NCBI GenBank assembly: GCA_002002485.1
Contig: MQVI01000007.1
Span: forward strand, 1 to 64,000
DNA: 64,000 bases
Direction: 5' to 3'
DNA from: Pasteurellaceae bacterium 15-036681
Lineage (GTDB): Bacteria; Pseudomonadota; Gammaproteobacteria; Enterobacterales; Pasteurellaceae
Shown here: positions 9,712-20,628 of the stretch, one piece after another
Numbering within the stretch: the stretch's first letter is position 1
Layout: each line of letters begins with the position of its first letter
Notes under the pieces: generated by a model
Database searches by the model: none
What the model was told of the DNA's origin: nothing
The model's input: only the letters and a program-made list of their open reading frames with translations
Made by a program: the position numbers and the translations under genes

Positions 9712-9740
9712 AGGCCCCGAGAAATCGGGGCTTTATTTTT
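9712..9740 (+). terminator. Rho-independent terminator of the tol-pal operon
   Basis: GCCCCGA (9714-9720), loop GAAA, TCGGGGC (9725-9731), then a T-rich run. Confidence 0.92.
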
Positions 9741-9793
9741 TCTGAAATCTTAATTATTTTTAAGGTTTTTCGGATAGAATAGTAGAATTATCG

Positions 9794-9840
9794 TGTAGGG
9801 ACGCTACGCGTGTCCGCGGACGTGGGCCTGCGTCCCCACA
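9794..9840. repeat. GC-rich intergenic inverted repeat
   Basis: TGTAGGGACGC (9794-9804) and GCGTCCCCACA (9830-9840) pair at 10 of 11 positions around an inner palindrome GTCCGCGGAC (9812-9821). Its GC content stands out sharply from the flanks. It lies between the pal terminator and djlA and resembles the arms of the hairpin at 60696-60726. Confidence 0.7.
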
Positions 9841-9867
9841 ATTTTAGATGGAGGAAAATAAAACATA

Positions 9868-10725
9868 ATGCAATATATCGGCAAAATTATTGGATTTTTC
9901 TTAGGCTATGCCTACACTAAAAGCTTTTTTGGCGGATTATTTGGCTTAATGCTTGGGCATTGGGCAGACAAAAAATTATATGAACTAGGTAGCGTATCTT
10001 CCTCTGTATTTGGCAAAGGATTAACTCGTCAATCTCTCTTTATGCAGACTACTTTTGCGGCATTAGGGCATATCTCAAAAGCAAAAGGACGTGTAACTGA
10101 AGATGATATTCAGCTTGCTCGTCAATTAATGGCAAATATGAAGCTAGATGAACGTAATCAACAGCTAGCTCAAAAAGCTTTTACTTTAGGTAAAGAGAGT
10201 GATTTTCCATTGCGTCAAACGATTCAAGAATTCCGTGAAGCTTGTGGGCAACGTTCTGATCTATTACGCTTTTTTATGCAAGTACAAATGCAAGCAGCTT
10301 TACAAGATGGTGTATTAGATCCAAATGAACAGCGAGTGTTATTTACCATTGCAGAAGCGATGGGAATGTCTCGTATGCAATTTGAGCAAATGATTGCTAT
10401 GGTTGCAGCCGCTCAACGTTTCCGTTCAGGTACTTATCAACAAGGTTCATATCAACACCAAGGAAGCTATCAAGGTGGACATGGTGGTTACCAACAACAC
10501 TCAAGCGGTCCTAGCTTGGCAGATGCTTATAGCGTGTTAGGTGTGTCAGAATCAGATGACCAAACTACAGTGAAACGTGCTTATCGCAAACTAATGAATG
10601 AAAATCACCCTGATAAATTGGTTGCAAAGGGTTTACCGCCTGAAATGATGGAAGTGGCTAAAGAAAAAGCACAACAAACTCAAGCAGCTTACGACTTAAT
10701 TTGTAAGTCGAAAGGTTGGAAATAG
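9868..10725 (+). CDS. djlA: Co-chaperone DjlA, membrane-anchored DnaJ-like protein
   Basis: A 285-residue protein with an N-terminal membrane segment (about 5-32, glycine-rich), a central TerB-like helical domain (about 55-190), a Gln/Gly/Tyr-rich linker (about 190-215), and a C-terminal J domain containing the HPD signature (NENHPDKL). It stimulates DnaK at the inner membrane. GATGGAGG lies upstream. It is followed by an uptake-signal core at 10728. Confidence 0.93.
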   Translation: MQYIGKIIGFFLGYAYTKSFFGGLFGLMLGHWADKKLYELGSVSSSVFGKGLTRQSLFMQTTFAALGHISKAKGRVTEDDIQLARQLMANMKLDERNQQLAQKAFTLGKESDFPLRQTIQEFREACGQRSDLLRFFMQVQMQAALQDGVLDPNEQRVLFTIAEAMGMSRMQFEQMIAMVAAAQRFRSGTYQQGSYQHQGSYQGGHGGYQQHSSGPSLADAYSVLGVSESDDQTTVKRAYRKLMNENHPDKLVAKGLPPEMMEVAKEKAQQTQAAYDLICKSKGWK

Positions 10726-10727
10726 TA

Positions 10728-10736
10728 ACAAGCGGT
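10728..10736 (+). other. Apl-type DNA uptake signal core
   Basis: ACAAGCGGT followed by an AT-rich TTTTGTGAAAA stretch. It lies in the gap between djlA and dusC, and its AT-rich extension covers the GTG start of dusC at 10745. Confidence 0.8.
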
Positions 10737-10744
10737 CGTATTTT

Positions 10745-11716
10745 GTGAAAAATTTACCAAAACGAGTAATACTAGCACCGATGCAAGGTGTGCTAGATCC
10801 TTTTGTACGTCAGTTATTGACATCTGTGAATGATTACGATCTCTGTATTTCAGAGTTTGTGCGAGTCGTTGATCAAAAATTGCCTAAAAAAACTTTCTAT
10901 CGCCTTTGTCCTGAGCTATATAATAATGGCTATACGCCCTCAGGTACGCCAGTACGAGTACAAATTTTAGGGCAATATCCTGAATGGCTAGCGGAAAATG
11001 CAGCTTTAGCGATTGAGCTAGGTTCTCATGGAGTTGATCTCAACTGCGGTTGTCCATCTAAAACTGTAAATGGCAGTAATGGTGGTGCATCATTGCTAAA
11101 ACAGCCAGAATTAATTTATCACGCAACAAAAGCAATGCGTGAGGCAGTGCCAAGTCATTTGCCTGTCTCTGTAAAGGTTCGCTTAGGCTGGGATAGTATT
11201 GGCCAGAGTTTTGAAATTGCTGATGCAGTTCAACAAGGTGGTGCAACAGAAATTACCGTGCATGGGCGCACTAAAATGGATGGCTATCGTGCCGAGCGTA
11301 TTAATTGGCAAGCAATTAATGATATTCAGCAAAGATTATCTATTCCAGTAATTGCCAATGGTGAGATTTGGGATTTTGAATCTGCAAAAAAATGCGTGGA
11401 TGTGACCGCTTGTACTGATTTAATGATTGGACGAGGGGCATTAAATGTACCAAATCTAAGCCGAGTCGTGAAATACAATGCGCCTAAAATGCCGTGGAAT
11501 GAGGTATTACAACTTCTATTCCAATATGTGAATATTGAAAATGAATTTGATACGGGCTTTTACCACGTTGCACGCATCAAACAATGGCTACGTTATCTTG
11601 ACAAAGAGTACCCAGAAGCTGTTGAATTATTTGATATTTTAAAAACTGAACACGGTTATGATGGTTTGAAAAAGCATATCATGCAGGCTGTCGATAATAA
11701 TATAGGAGACAAATAA
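10745..11716 (+). CDS. dusC: tRNA-dihydrouridine(16) synthase
   Basis: FMN- and NADPH-dependent enzyme reducing U16 of tRNA (323 residues). The TIM-barrel landmarks are [10 protein letters not shown], the catalytic-Cys segment [29 protein letters not shown] and IANGEIWD. The [15 protein letters not shown] region matches DusC rather than DusA or DusB. The GTG start at 10745 adds about four residues relative to E. coli and has no clear Shine-Dalgarno sequence. Its stop is directly followed by the ATG of rdgB. Confidence 0.93.
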   Translation: MKNLPKRVILAPMQGVLDPFVRQLLTSVNDYDLCISEFVRVVDQKLPKKTFYRLCPELYNNGYTPSGTPVRVQILGQYPEWLAENAALAIELGSHGVDLNCGCPSKTVNGSNGGASLLKQPELIYHATKAMREAVPSHLPVSVKVRLGWDSIGQSFEIADAVQQGGATEITVHGRTKMDGYRAERINWQAINDIQQRLSIPVIANGEIWDFESAKKCVDVTACTDLMIGRGALNVPNLSRVVKYNAPKMPWNEVLQLLFQYVNIENEFDTGFYHVARIKQWLRYLDKEYPEAVELFDILKTEHGYDGLKKHIMQAVDNNIGDK

Positions 11717-12313
11717 ATGCAAAAAACAAAAATTGTATTGGCAACAGGTAATCAAGGTAAAGTGCGTGAGATGGCTGACGCACTAGCAGAGTTTGGTTTT
11801 GAAATCATTGCACAATCTGAATTTGGGCTTCAATCACCAGAAGAAACAGGTTTAACTTTTGTTGAGAATGCATTAATTAAAGCACGCTATGCATCAAAAA
11901 TGACGGGGCTACCGGCAATTGCTGATGATTCGGGATTAGCTGTTGATGTACTTGGTGGTGCGCCGGGATTATATTCTGCTCGCTATGCAGGCGTAGACGG
12001 AGATGATGCTACAAATCGTCAAAAATTAATCAGAGAACTCGCAGATGTTAGTGATCAAAATCGTGGGGCAAAATTCGTAAGTTGTATTGTTATGTTACAA
12101 CATGAAACTGATCCGACACCTAACATTGCAATTGGTGAATGTTTTGGCACAATTTTACGTGAAGAACGTGGTTCAAACGGTTTTGGGTACGATCCGCTAT
12201 TCTTTTATGAGCCGAAACAGTGTACTTTTGCAGAATTAGAAACCGCTGAGAAGAAAAAAATCTCACATAGAGCAATTGCATTAAAATCTTTAAAGCAACA
12301 ATTGAGTAAATAA
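11717..12313 (+). CDS. rdgB: dITP/XTP pyrophosphatase RdgB
   Basis: House-cleaning nucleotide pyrophosphatase of the HAM1 family (198 residues) that removes dITP, ITP and XTP from the nucleotide pool. Motifs: [14 protein letters not shown] at the N terminus, [22 protein letters not shown], and the C-terminal GFGYDPLF and [17 protein letters not shown] lies inside the dusC end, and the start abuts the dusC stop, suggesting translational coupling. Confidence 0.95.
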   Translation: MQKTKIVLATGNQGKVREMADALAEFGFEIIAQSEFGLQSPEETGLTFVENALIKARYASKMTGLPAIADDSGLAVDVLGGAPGLYSARYAGVDGDDATNRQKLIRELADVSDQNRGAKFVSCIVMLQHETDPTPNIAIGECFGTILREERGSNGFGYDPLFFYEPKQCTFAELETAEKKKISHRAIALKSLKQQLSK

Positions 12314-12316
12314 ATT

Positions 12317-12637
12317 ATGATCATCACCACAACAAATACAATTGAGAATAAAAGTATCACAGATTACAAAGGATTAGTTTTTGGTGAAGTCGTTGTTGGC
12401 GCCAATATTATTCGTGACTTTTTTGCAAGTATCACCGATATTTTTGGTGGGCGATCAGGTGTTTATGAGAGTAAACTCAATTCAGCTCGTCAGGATGCAT
12501 TAAGGGAATTAGAAAACGAAGCACGCAAAGTGGGTGCAAATGCCGTTGTGGGTGTTTCGTTTGAATATCAATCGGTGGATAGCAAAGGCGGTATGTTTTT
12601 AGTCGTTGCGACCGGCACCGCAGTAGTGGTAAGTTAA
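12317..12637 (+). CDS. YbjQ-family (UPF0145) protein
   Basis: A 106-residue protein of the YbjQ/UPF0145 family, small beta-rich proteins assembling into pentamers and annotated as putative heavy-metal-binding proteins. Seen: [10 protein letters not shown] at the N terminus, [25 protein letters not shown], and REAR-like [20 protein letters not shown]. It starts 3 bp after rdgB and ends 1 bp before the next gene, so it belongs to the dusC-rdgB transcription unit. Function is unproven. Confidence 0.85.
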   Translation: MIITTTNTIENKSITDYKGLVFGEVVVGANIIRDFFASITDIFGGRSGVYESKLNSARQDALRELENEARKVGANAVVGVSFEYQSVDSKGGMFLVVATGTAVVVS

Positions 12638-12638
12638 G

Positions 12639-13100
12639 GTGCTGAATTTGCAAAAAAATTCACAAATCGAACCGCTTTTCTGGCAGAAAAAGACACTGTT
12701 AGAAATGAACGATGCGGAATGGGAAGCATTATGTGATGGCTGTGGAAAGTGCTGTTATCGTAAGTATATTCAAGGGAGGGGTAAGCGAGAAAAGCTTTAT
12801 TACACCTCGGTTGCTTGCAATTTACTTGATGTTAATACGGGACGTTGTACGAACTATCCTGAACGTTTCAAAATAGAAACAGATTGCACCAAATTAAGCA
12901 AAAAGAATTTGCCTGATTTTTATTGGTTACCGCAAACCTGCGCTTATCGTTTGCTATATGAAGGAAAACCACTGTTTGAGTGGCATCCTCTGATTTCCAA
13001 CGATCCTAATTCAGTCAAAAAAGCCAATATCCAAATCCCCAATGGTATTCATGAAAAAGATGTGATTGATTGGTTTGAATTTGTGATTGAGGAACACTGA
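12639..13100 (+). CDS. YcgN/UPF0260-family cysteine-cluster protein
   Basis: A 153-residue protein of the YcgN family. The N-terminal FWQKKTLLEMNDAEWEALCD followed by GCGKCC matches the family signature; further Cys residues (NTGRCTNYPERF, TDCTKL, LPQTCAYRL) suggest an Fe-S or zinc site. The function is unknown in the family. The GTG at 12639 is the furthest plausible start; a TTG a few codons later is possible, but the ATG at 12702 would cut conserved residues. It follows the YbjQ-like gene by 1 bp. Confidence 0.82.
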   Translation: MLNLQKNSQIEPLFWQKKTLLEMNDAEWEALCDGCGKCCYRKYIQGRGKREKLYYTSVACNLLDVNTGRCTNYPERFKIETDCTKLSKKNLPDFYWLPQTCAYRLLYEGKPLFEWHPLISNDPNSVKKANIQIPNGIHEKDVIDWFEFVIEEH

Positions 13101-13106
13101 TCCTAT

Positions 13107-13149
13107 AAGCGGTAGTATTCTGCAAATTTTTTGCAAAATGCTACCGCTT
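13107..13149. terminator. Inverted pair of uptake-signal-like sequences, long hairpin
   Basis: Two inverted uptake-signal-like copies face each other: 13107-13126 (AAGCGGTAG, then AT-rich and TGCAAA) and 13130-13149 (TTTGCAAAATGCTACCGCTT), complementary at about 18 of 20 positions with a 3-nt loop. It probably ends the dusC to YcgN transcript. Confidence 0.75.
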
Positions 13150-13193
13150 TGTCATACTATAAATACAATTTTAATAAACAAAGTGAGGTATAT

Positions 13194-13940
13194 ATGAAAA
13201 CAGCATTAGTAACAGGCGCAACAGCGGGCTTTGGATTGGCGATTTGCAGAAAATTAATTGAAGCAGGTTATCGCGTTATCGGCACGGGTAGACGAGCTGA
13301 ACGTTTAGCAGAATTAAAAACAGAGTTAGGCGAAAATTTCTTCCCTTTAGCGTTTGATGTGAGTAATCAAGAACAGACAGAGCAAGCATTAAATGGCTTA
13401 CCGACAGAATGGCAAGCGGTCGATTTATTGGTAAATAACGCAGGACTGGCTTTAGGTTTAGAGCCTGCACATAAAGCAGATTTAAGCGATTGGTATCAAA
13501 TGGTTGATACAAACATCAAAGGTTTAGTGACGGTCACGCGCTTGGTTCTTCCGCAGATGGTTGAATGCAATAGTGGACATGTTATCAATGTAGGTTCAAT
13601 TGCGGGTACTTATGCTTATCCGGGCGGTAATGTTTATGGTGGTACAAAAGCATTTGTGAAACAATTTAGCCTCAATTTACGTGCTGATTTGGCGGGCACG
13701 GCGGTGCGAGTTTCAAATGTTGAGCCTGGTCTATGTGGCGGTACGGAATTTTCAAATGTACGTTTTAAAGGCGACGATGAAAAAGCAGCAAAAGTGTATG
13801 AAAATGTCGAATTTGTTAAACCAGACGATATTGCAGATATTGTCCTGTGGTTAAATCAACAACCTGCTCATGTAAATATCAATCGAATTGAAGTGATGCC
13901 AGTGGCGCAGACATTTTCACCGTTAGCTGTAGCTAGATAA
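13194..13940 (+). CDS. ydfG: NADP-dependent 3-hydroxy acid dehydrogenase YdfG
   Basis: Short-chain dehydrogenase of 248 residues, the same length as E. coli YdfG, which oxidises L-allo-threonine, serine and 3-hydroxy acids such as 3-hydroxypropionate. Motifs: cofactor loop TGATAGFG, NNAGLALG, catalytic Ser in NVGSIAG, and Tyr/Lys in VYGGTKAF. The ATG at 13194 is chosen over an upstream in-frame start at 13131 because GTGAGG precedes it and the longer start would run through the uptake-signal hairpin. Confidence 0.93.
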   Translation: MKTALVTGATAGFGLAICRKLIEAGYRVIGTGRRAERLAELKTELGENFFPLAFDVSNQEQTEQALNGLPTEWQAVDLLVNNAGLALGLEPAHKADLSDWYQMVDTNIKGLVTVTRLVLPQMVECNSGHVINVGSIAGTYAYPGGNVYGGTKAFVKQFSLNLRADLAGTAVRVSNVEPGLCGGTEFSNVRFKGDDEKAAKVYENVEFVKPDDIADIVLWLNQQPAHVNINRIEVMPVAQTFSPLAVAR

Positions 13941-13946
13941 TCTTAC

Positions 13947-13975
13947 GGTGGGTATTTTTGCCCACCATCTTTTTT
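13947..13975 (+). terminator. Rho-independent terminator of ydfG
   Basis: GGTGGG (13947-13952) pairs with CCCACC (13961-13966), followed by a T-rich run. Confidence 0.85.
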
Positions 13976-13977
13976 GC

Positions 13978-14003
13978 GCTCTCTCTCCCAAGGGGAGAGA
14001 GTG
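13978..14003. repeat. CTCTCCC inverted repeat
   Basis: A CTCTCTCCC / GGGGAGAGAG hairpin with a 2-nt centre just after the ydfG terminator. The same CTCTCCCC/GGGGAGAG theme recurs at 55850-55873 and 55906-55960, suggesting a dispersed intergenic repeat family. Confidence 0.55.
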
Positions 14004-14100
14004 ATGAATTCAAATATTTGATTTGTGCAAGTGTTACATAATTTCACAAAAATGCTCATCTCACAAAAATCATTTTATTTTAAAATACCTCTTTACTTTT

Positions 14101-14118
14101 GTACTAGTTAGATAGTAC
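14101..14118. promoter_or_regulatory. TrpR operator before trpBA
   Basis: GTACTAGTTAGATAGTAC is a near-palindrome differing at only a few positions from the E. coli trp operator core (GAACTAGTTAACTAGTAC). It ends 36 bp before trpB, where a promoter-overlapping operator would be expected. No leader peptide with tandem Trp codons or attenuator hairpin is visible in 13976-14154, so control here is probably repressor-only. Confidence 0.8.
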
Positions 14119-14154
14119 ACTCTCTGCAACTCAGATTATAACAAGGACGCAAAT

Positions 14155-15339
14155 ATGACAATTCTTAATCCTTACTTCGGTGAATTTGGCGGTATGTATG
14201 TGCCTGAAATTCTTGTACCAGTCTTAAAACAGCTCGAACAGGCCTTTGTTGATGCTCAAAATGACTCAGAGTTTCAGAAAGAATTTACTGAACTTCTTAA
14301 AAACTACGCAGGTCGCCCGACGGCATTAACATTGTGTCGCAATTTAACTAAAGGCACTAAAACTAAGCTCTATCTTAAACGTGAAGATTTATTACACGGT
14401 GGGGCACACAAGACCAACCAAGTATTAGGGCAGATTTTACTTGCGAAACGTATGGGTAAAACTCGTATTATCGCTGAAACTGGTGCGGGGCAGCATGGTG
14501 TGGCAACTGCACTTGCCTGTGCAATGCTGGATATGCCTTGTATTGTTTATATGGGCGCGAAGGATGTTGAACGCCAATCGCCAAACGTATTCCGTATGCG
14601 TTTGATGGGAGCAACAGTTATCCCAGTTGAAAAGGGGTCTTGCTCATTAAAAGATGCATGCTGTGAGGCAATGCGTGATTGGGCTGCAAACTATGAAACT
14701 ACTCATTATCTACTTGGTACCGCCGCAGGTCCACATCCGTTCCCAACTATTGTACGCGAATTCCAAAAAATGATTGGTGAAGAAACCAAGCGCCAAATTT
14801 TAGAAAGAGAAGGACGTTTGCCTGATGCGGTTATTGCTGCAGTGGGTGGTGGCTCAAATGCGATAGGGATGTTTGCTGATTTTATTAAAGAAGAAAATGT
14901 AAAACTCATTGGGGTTGAGCCAGCTGGTAAAGGGATTGAAACTGGCGAGCATGGTGCACCACTGAAACATGGCACTGTGGGGATTTATTTCGGGATGAAA
15001 TCACCAATTATGCAGGATAAAGATGGTCAAATTGAAGAGTCTTATTCGATTTCAGCAGGTTTAGATTTTCCATCTGTAGGGCCTCAGCATGCGCATTTAA
15101 ATGCGATTGGCCGAGCTGATTATGTTTCAATTACCGATCAAGAAGCATTAGATGCTTTCCAAGCGTTAGCAAAACATGAAGGGATTATCCCTGCTCTTGA
15201 ATCCTCGCATGCTCTTGCACACGCGCTTAAGCTGATTCAGCAAAATCCAGATCAAGAACAATTACTGGTGGTGAATTTGTCAGGACGTGGCGATAAAGAT
15301 ATTTTCACTGTCGATAAAATTTTAAATGGAGGTAACTAA
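14155..15339 (+). CDS. trpB: Tryptophan synthase beta chain
   Basis: PLP enzyme (394 residues) joining indole and serine to make tryptophan. Motifs: [11 protein letters not shown] at the N terminus, the PLP lysine in [27 protein letters not shown], and the phosphate-binding [18 protein letters not shown] precedes the ATG. The stop overlaps the trpA start by one base (TAATG), so the pair is translationally coupled. No other trp genes are adjacent, in line with the split trp genes of Pasteurellaceae. Confidence 0.97.
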   Translation: MTILNPYFGEFGGMYVPEILVPVLKQLEQAFVDAQNDSEFQKEFTELLKNYAGRPTALTLCRNLTKGTKTKLYLKREDLLHGGAHKTNQVLGQILLAKRMGKTRIIAETGAGQHGVATALACAMLDMPCIVYMGAKDVERQSPNVFRMRLMGATVIPVEKGSCSLKDACCEAMRDWAANYETTHYLLGTAAGPHPFPTIVREFQKMIGEETKRQILEREGRLPDAVIAAVGGGSNAIGMFADFIKEENVKLIGVEPAGKGIETGEHGAPLKHGTVGIYFGMKSPIMQDKDGQIEESYSISAGLDFPSVGPQHAHLNAIGRADYVSITDQEALDAFQALAKHEGIIPALESSHALAHALKLIQQNPDQEQLLVVNLSGRGDKDIFTVDKILNGGN

Positions 15340-16148
15340 TGAACCGCTTTGATACCCTTTTTCAACAGTTAAAGGCAAAAAATGAAGGGGCATTTGTGCC
15401 ATTCGTGACTCTATGTGATCCTGATTTTGATCGCTCTTTTGACATTATTGAAACCTTAATTGCTAATGGTGCAGATGCTTTAGAACTGGGTTTCCCATTT
15501 TCTGATCCGTTGTTAGATGGTCCTGTGATTCAAGCCGCGAATAAACGGGCATTAGATGGTGGTTATAGCACAGATGCTTGCTTTGAGATGTTAGCCAAAA
15601 TTCGAGTTAAATATCCGGAGATTCCAATTGGTTTATTACTTTGTGCTAATTTAGTGTTTGTTTCAGGGCAGGATAATTTTTATCAACGTTGTCAGCAAGC
15701 GGGAGTAGATGCTGTTTTAATTGCTGATTTACCTGTATTAGCCGCGAACGAATTTATTGGTTCGGCAAAGAAATATGGTATTGCACCTGTGTTTATTTGT
15801 CCACCAAACGCTGATCAGGCAACCATTGAACAAGTAGCTGAATTAACAGAAGGCTATACTTATTTGGTTTCTCGAGCGGGGGTAACTAGTGCAGAAAATC
15901 AAAGTCATGCGACCAATTTGGATTCATTAGTTGAAGGTCTCAAGCGGGCAGATTCCGCACCTATTTTACAAGGCTTTGGTATTGCAAAACCTGAACAAGT
16001 GAAAGAGGCGTTAAGCTTAGGTGCTGATGGTGCAATTTCTGGTTCAGCGATTGTGAAGATTATTGAGCGTAATTTAGATAATCAAGTGCAATTAGCGAAA
16101 GAGTTAGGTAAGTTTGTGAAAGAGATGAAGCAAGCAACGATTAAATAG
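15339..16148 (+). CDS. trpA: Tryptophan synthase alpha chain
   Basis: TIM-barrel subunit (269 residues) cleaving indole-3-glycerol phosphate and channelling indole to TrpB. Catalytic Glu and Asp lie in [19 protein letters not shown]; the phosphate site is in [10 protein letters not shown] and [13 protein letters not shown]. The start overlaps the trpB stop by one base, and the ribosome site GGAGG lies within trpB. A bidirectional terminator separates it from convergent argG. Confidence 0.97.
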   Translation: MNRFDTLFQQLKAKNEGAFVPFVTLCDPDFDRSFDIIETLIANGADALELGFPFSDPLLDGPVIQAANKRALDGGYSTDACFEMLAKIRVKYPEIPIGLLLCANLVFVSGQDNFYQRCQQAGVDAVLIADLPVLAANEFIGSAKKYGIAPVFICPPNADQATIEQVAELTEGYTYLVSRAGVTSAENQSHATNLDSLVEGLKRADSAPILQGFGIAKPEQVKEALSLGADGAISGSAIVKIIERNLDNQVQLAKELGKFVKEMKQATIK

Positions 16149-16240
16149 TAGTGGATTTTATCACAAATGGATTTTGTTGAAGGGCAGGGATGTCCATTCT
16201 GAAAAATAGTGGCACAATAGATAAATTAATTTTAAACGTA

Positions 16241-16267
16241 AAAAGGCTCGATTTCTCGAGCCTTTTT
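16241..16267. terminator. Bidirectional terminator between trpA and argG
   Basis: AAAAGGCTCGA, loop TTTC, TCGAGCCTTTTT. A-rich and T-rich flanks on opposite sides let it serve both convergent genes. Confidence 0.9.
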
Positions 16268-16285
16268 GTTTGAATAATCGTGAGA

Positions 16286-17689
<1,404 letters not shown>

Positions 17690-17782
17690 CTAGCGCAAAA
17701 TAAAAAAATTGATAGCGAAAAATTTATGGTTAAATCACAAAATTGTTAATAAAATAATGAGGTTTAATTGAAAGGGGCAAAT

Positions 17783-18808
17783 ATGAAAAAGATTTTAGTG
17801 ATTCGTAATGACAAAATTGGTGACTTTATGGTGAGTTGGCCTGCATTTGCAATGCTGAAGCAATCCTTGCCTGCGACCCAAATTGTGGCGCTTGTACCTA
17901 AATATACTCGAGCGCTAGCGGAACTTTGCCCTTACATTGATTCGGTGATTTTAGATAGTCTTGATAAAAACGATAAACAACAAAATGATCAAGTTTTGCA
18001 AGCGGTGAGATCGGAGCAGTTTGATGCGGTTATCAGCTTTGTATCTGATTGGTACAATGCAAAATTGACTTGGCAAAGTAAAATTACCTATCGTTTAGCG
18101 CCAGCCACAAAATTATTCCAATTTTTGTATAATCATCGCTTAACTCAGCGTCGCTCTCGTTCTGAAAAAGCAGAGTATGAATATAATCTTGATTTAGCAC
18201 GTCAATTCTTGAGTGATCATAATGTGCCGATAGTTGAACCTAAAGCGCCATATCTTGTCATTGATTCTGCGTTAAAACAGACTCAACGTCAGAGGCTGGC
18301 TACTCAATTGGGACTAGAGCTTAGCAAAAAATGGGTGTTTGTACATAGCAGTACTGGTGGATCAGCAAATAATTTATCTATAAATCAATATGCAGAATTG
18401 ATTAATGTGCTACTAGCAAAATTTGATTGCCAAGTAGTGTTAACAGCAGGTCCAAATGAGAGTGAAAATGCTCAACAACTTGCTAGCTTAGTTAATCATG
18501 CGAATGTTGTGGTTTATGATAAAAATGATGGGTTAGTTGATTTTACTTATTCACTCGCCTGTGCGGATCTATTTATTGCGGGATCAACGGGACCACTACA
18601 TATTTGTGGGGCATTAAATACGCCAACGGTTGGTTTTTATCCAAGTCGTTTATCGGCAATTCCTCGTCGTTGGAAACCGATTAATGAAGCAGACAAGCAT
18701 ATTGCATTTATGCCTCCGAAGGGTAAAGCGACAGAGAAAAATTTAACGTTAATTTCCATTCCTGATGCACTTAAACAGATTATTCCATTTGCTCAGAAAT
18801 ATTTATAA
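17783..18808 (+). CDS. Glycosyltransferase family 9 (heptosyltransferase-like) protein
   Basis: A 341-residue GT-B protein of the ADP-heptose:LPS heptosyltransferase family. Seen: KKILVIRNDKIGDFMVSWPA (with the acceptor-site Asp), VHSSTGGSANNLSI at the interdomain sugar-nucleotide site, and FIAGSTGPLHICGALNTPTVGFYP near the C terminus. It probably adds heptose to the inner core of LOS. The ATG at 17783 with AAAGGGG upstream is preferred over a TTG at 17768. Which heptose it adds cannot be told from the sequence. Confidence 0.8.
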   Translation: MKKILVIRNDKIGDFMVSWPAFAMLKQSLPATQIVALVPKYTRALAELCPYIDSVILDSLDKNDKQQNDQVLQAVRSEQFDAVISFVSDWYNAKLTWQSKITYRLAPATKLFQFLYNHRLTQRRSRSEKAEYEYNLDLARQFLSDHNVPIVEPKAPYLVIDSALKQTQRQRLATQLGLELSKKWVFVHSSTGGSANNLSINQYAELINVLLAKFDCQVVLTAGPNESENAQQLASLVNHANVVVYDKNDGLVDFTYSLACADLFIAGSTGPLHICGALNTPTVGFYPSRLSAIPRRWKPINEADKHIAFMPPKGKATEKNLTLISIPDALKQIIPFAQKYL

Positions 18809-18886
18809 TTTTTCGCCAAGCTAAAGGGCTTTTATGCTAGAATGCTAGCCTTTTGTTACTCGACCTTTAAAGAAGATTTTATACAA

Positions 18887-19690
18887 ATGTTTAAGAAATT
18901 ATTACCTATTGTGTCACTTGCTCTGCCTGTGTTGGCTTCTGCAAATGATGGCATTCAATCTTATGTCGTATACGATTTTTGGAATAATCGTATTTTAGAA
19001 AGTCACAATGCAAACCAAGTTAAACCGATTGCCTCTGTAACTAAGTTAATGACGGCCAATGTATTTTTAGAAAATAATAAAGATAAAAATTGCAAAGCCT
19101 CAATTCAAACAATTGACTCTGATTTTATTAAGGGCACCGGTACAAGTCTGCCAATGCATACCCCAATTCCATGTAATGAACTGTTAAAAGCAATGTTAGT
19201 GAGATCGGATAATTATGCAGCTCATGCACTTTCTCGCTCAGCAGGGATGACGCGTGCACAGTTTATTCAAAAAATGAATCAAAAAGCACGTCAACTAGGG
19301 ATGAATTCAACTTCTTTTGAAGATAGTTCGGGTTTATCAAGTGGTAATGTTTCAAGTGCGATGGATTTAGTTAAATTAGCGAAATATTCATTAAATAAAA
19401 AAGTGATTCGTGATTTATCAAATTCACCTTCAGTGATTGTAAATACAGGTAGACAAAATCTCTATATGCAAAATACTAATGCATTAGTGCGAGATGAGAA
19501 TTTCACAGCATTGATTAATAAAACGGGTTATATTCGTGAAGCAGGCTATAACCTTGTATTCGTTAATCGTCAAAAATGTGGTAATGCAGTGATTGGCGTG
19601 ATCAGTTTAAATAATCGTAGTTCAGGTGCTCGTACTAACTTTACGCGTAATAAATTAGCACAATATGGCTGTCCATCAGCATTAAGTTAA
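18887..19690 (+). CDS. pbpG: D-alanyl-D-alanine endopeptidase (PBP7-type)
   Basis: Peptidase S11 family, 267 residues, exported by a signal peptide (about 1-20, ending LASAN). The three penicillin-binding motifs are present: SxxK in PIASVTKLM, SxN in VRSDNYAA, and KTG in INKTGYIREAGYN. Length and spacing fit PbpG, which cuts peptide cross-links in murein. The in-frame start at 18842 would put a non-secretory extension before the signal peptide, so the ATG at 18887 is chosen. A strong terminator follows. Confidence 0.87.
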   Translation: MFKKLLPIVSLALPVLASANDGIQSYVVYDFWNNRILESHNANQVKPIASVTKLMTANVFLENNKDKNCKASIQTIDSDFIKGTGTSLPMHTPIPCNELLKAMLVRSDNYAAHALSRSAGMTRAQFIQKMNQKARQLGMNSTSFEDSSGLSSGNVSSAMDLVKLAKYSLNKKVIRDLSNSPSVIVNTGRQNLYMQNTNALVRDENFTALINKTGYIREAGYNLVFVNRQKCGNAVIGVISLNNRSSGARTNFTRNKLAQYGCPSALS

Positions 19691-19697
19691 TTTCACT

Positions 19698-19728
19698 AAA
19701 AAGCGGACTGATTAAGTCCGCTTTTTTG
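19698..19728. terminator. Bidirectional terminator between pbpG and the GT2 gene
   Basis: AAAAAGCGGACT, loop GATTA, AGTCCGCTTTTT: a perfect 12-bp stem with a T tail; convergent genes flank it. Confidence 0.92.
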
Positions 19729-19740
19729 TCTTATACTATC

Positions 19741-20502
19741 TTATTGATCGCGCGTGCGATTCCATAAATCAGCATATTTCACAAAAGTTGAATGTGTTGA
19801 TAGAAGAGCAAGGAGTAGTCCTTGTTTACCATCCAAAAATCCAGCCTTAAAAATATACATCTTCATAAAACAGCCTATTGCATGGGTAATGCCTTGGAAT
19901 AAGGTCGCTTTTTTACCCGCATTTGCCTTTTGAATTGACCACGCTTTTGCGTAGCTTGCTGATTTCACCAAGTAATGATGAATATCTTTATAAGTAAAAT
20001 GAAGCAGATCGCCTTGTAGTTTTTCTAATTTTGCCTCTTTTGGATAATGCACTTTTTCATGCACTAATTCATCGCCATACTGTGCATAATCTGTTTTATA
20101 CAAACGCACGACATAGTCCGGATACCAACCTGAATGGCGGATTTTGCGACCAAAAACCTCACTCAAACGCCCAATTTGATACACTGTATTTTGTGGATTA
20201 GATCTCAGCGCGTGTTGAATGGATTGTTGTAATTCGGAGGTGACACGCTCATCTGCATCTAGCCATAATACATAGTCACTGGTGACATACTGTTGTGCAA
20301 GTTGGCGTTGTTTGCCAAAACCTTGCCAATCGGTGTTTTGGTAAAATTTTGCACCATAATTGAGGGCAATTTGTTGGGTGTTATCAGTGCTGCCACTATC
20401 TAAAATCACAATTTCATCAACCCAATCTTTTACTGTGTCGAGGCATTGCGCTAAATCTTGCGCTTCATTTTTAACAATCATTGCGACGGTTAATGTAGGC
20501 AT
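19741..20502 (-). CDS. LOS core glucosyltransferase, GT2 family (LgtF/WaaE-like)
   Basis: A 253-residue GT-A enzyme. Seen: [35 protein letters not shown] and the DxD motif in [13 protein letters not shown]. The [12 protein letters not shown] segment is typical of the WaaE/KdtX/LgtF group that attaches beta-1,4-glucose to heptose I of the LPS core. The specific LgtF role is an assignment by family resemblance. It is convergent with pbpG and divergent from yhbY; with the GT9 gene 1-2 kb away it suggests local LOS genes. Confidence 0.8.
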   Translation of the reverse strand: MPTLTVAMIVKNEAQDLAQCLDTVKDWVDEIVILDSGSTDNTQQIALNYGAKFYQNTDWQGFGKQRQLAQQYVTSDYVLWLDADERVTSELQQSIQHALRSNPQNTVYQIGRLSEVFGRKIRHSGWYPDYVVRLYKTDYAQYGDELVHEKVHYPKEAKLEKLQGDLLHFTYKDIHHYLVKSASYAKAWSIQKANAGKKATLFQGITHAIGCFMKMYIFKAGFLDGKQGLLLALLSTHSTFVKYADLWNRTRDQ

Positions 20503-20628
20503 AAGTTATCCTTAATTAATCAGAAGTAGTGTCAATATTGTAGCATATTCAAATGTTACTTTAAAAATTTGCGTATTTATGCTATTTTTGCCACCAATTT
20601 TTTATTCCTAATTATAAAGGCAGATTTT

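Noticed and set aside
13131-13193. Upstream in-frame start for ydfG
   Set aside because: It begins inside an uptake-signal hairpin, and GTGAGG precedes the ATG at 13194.
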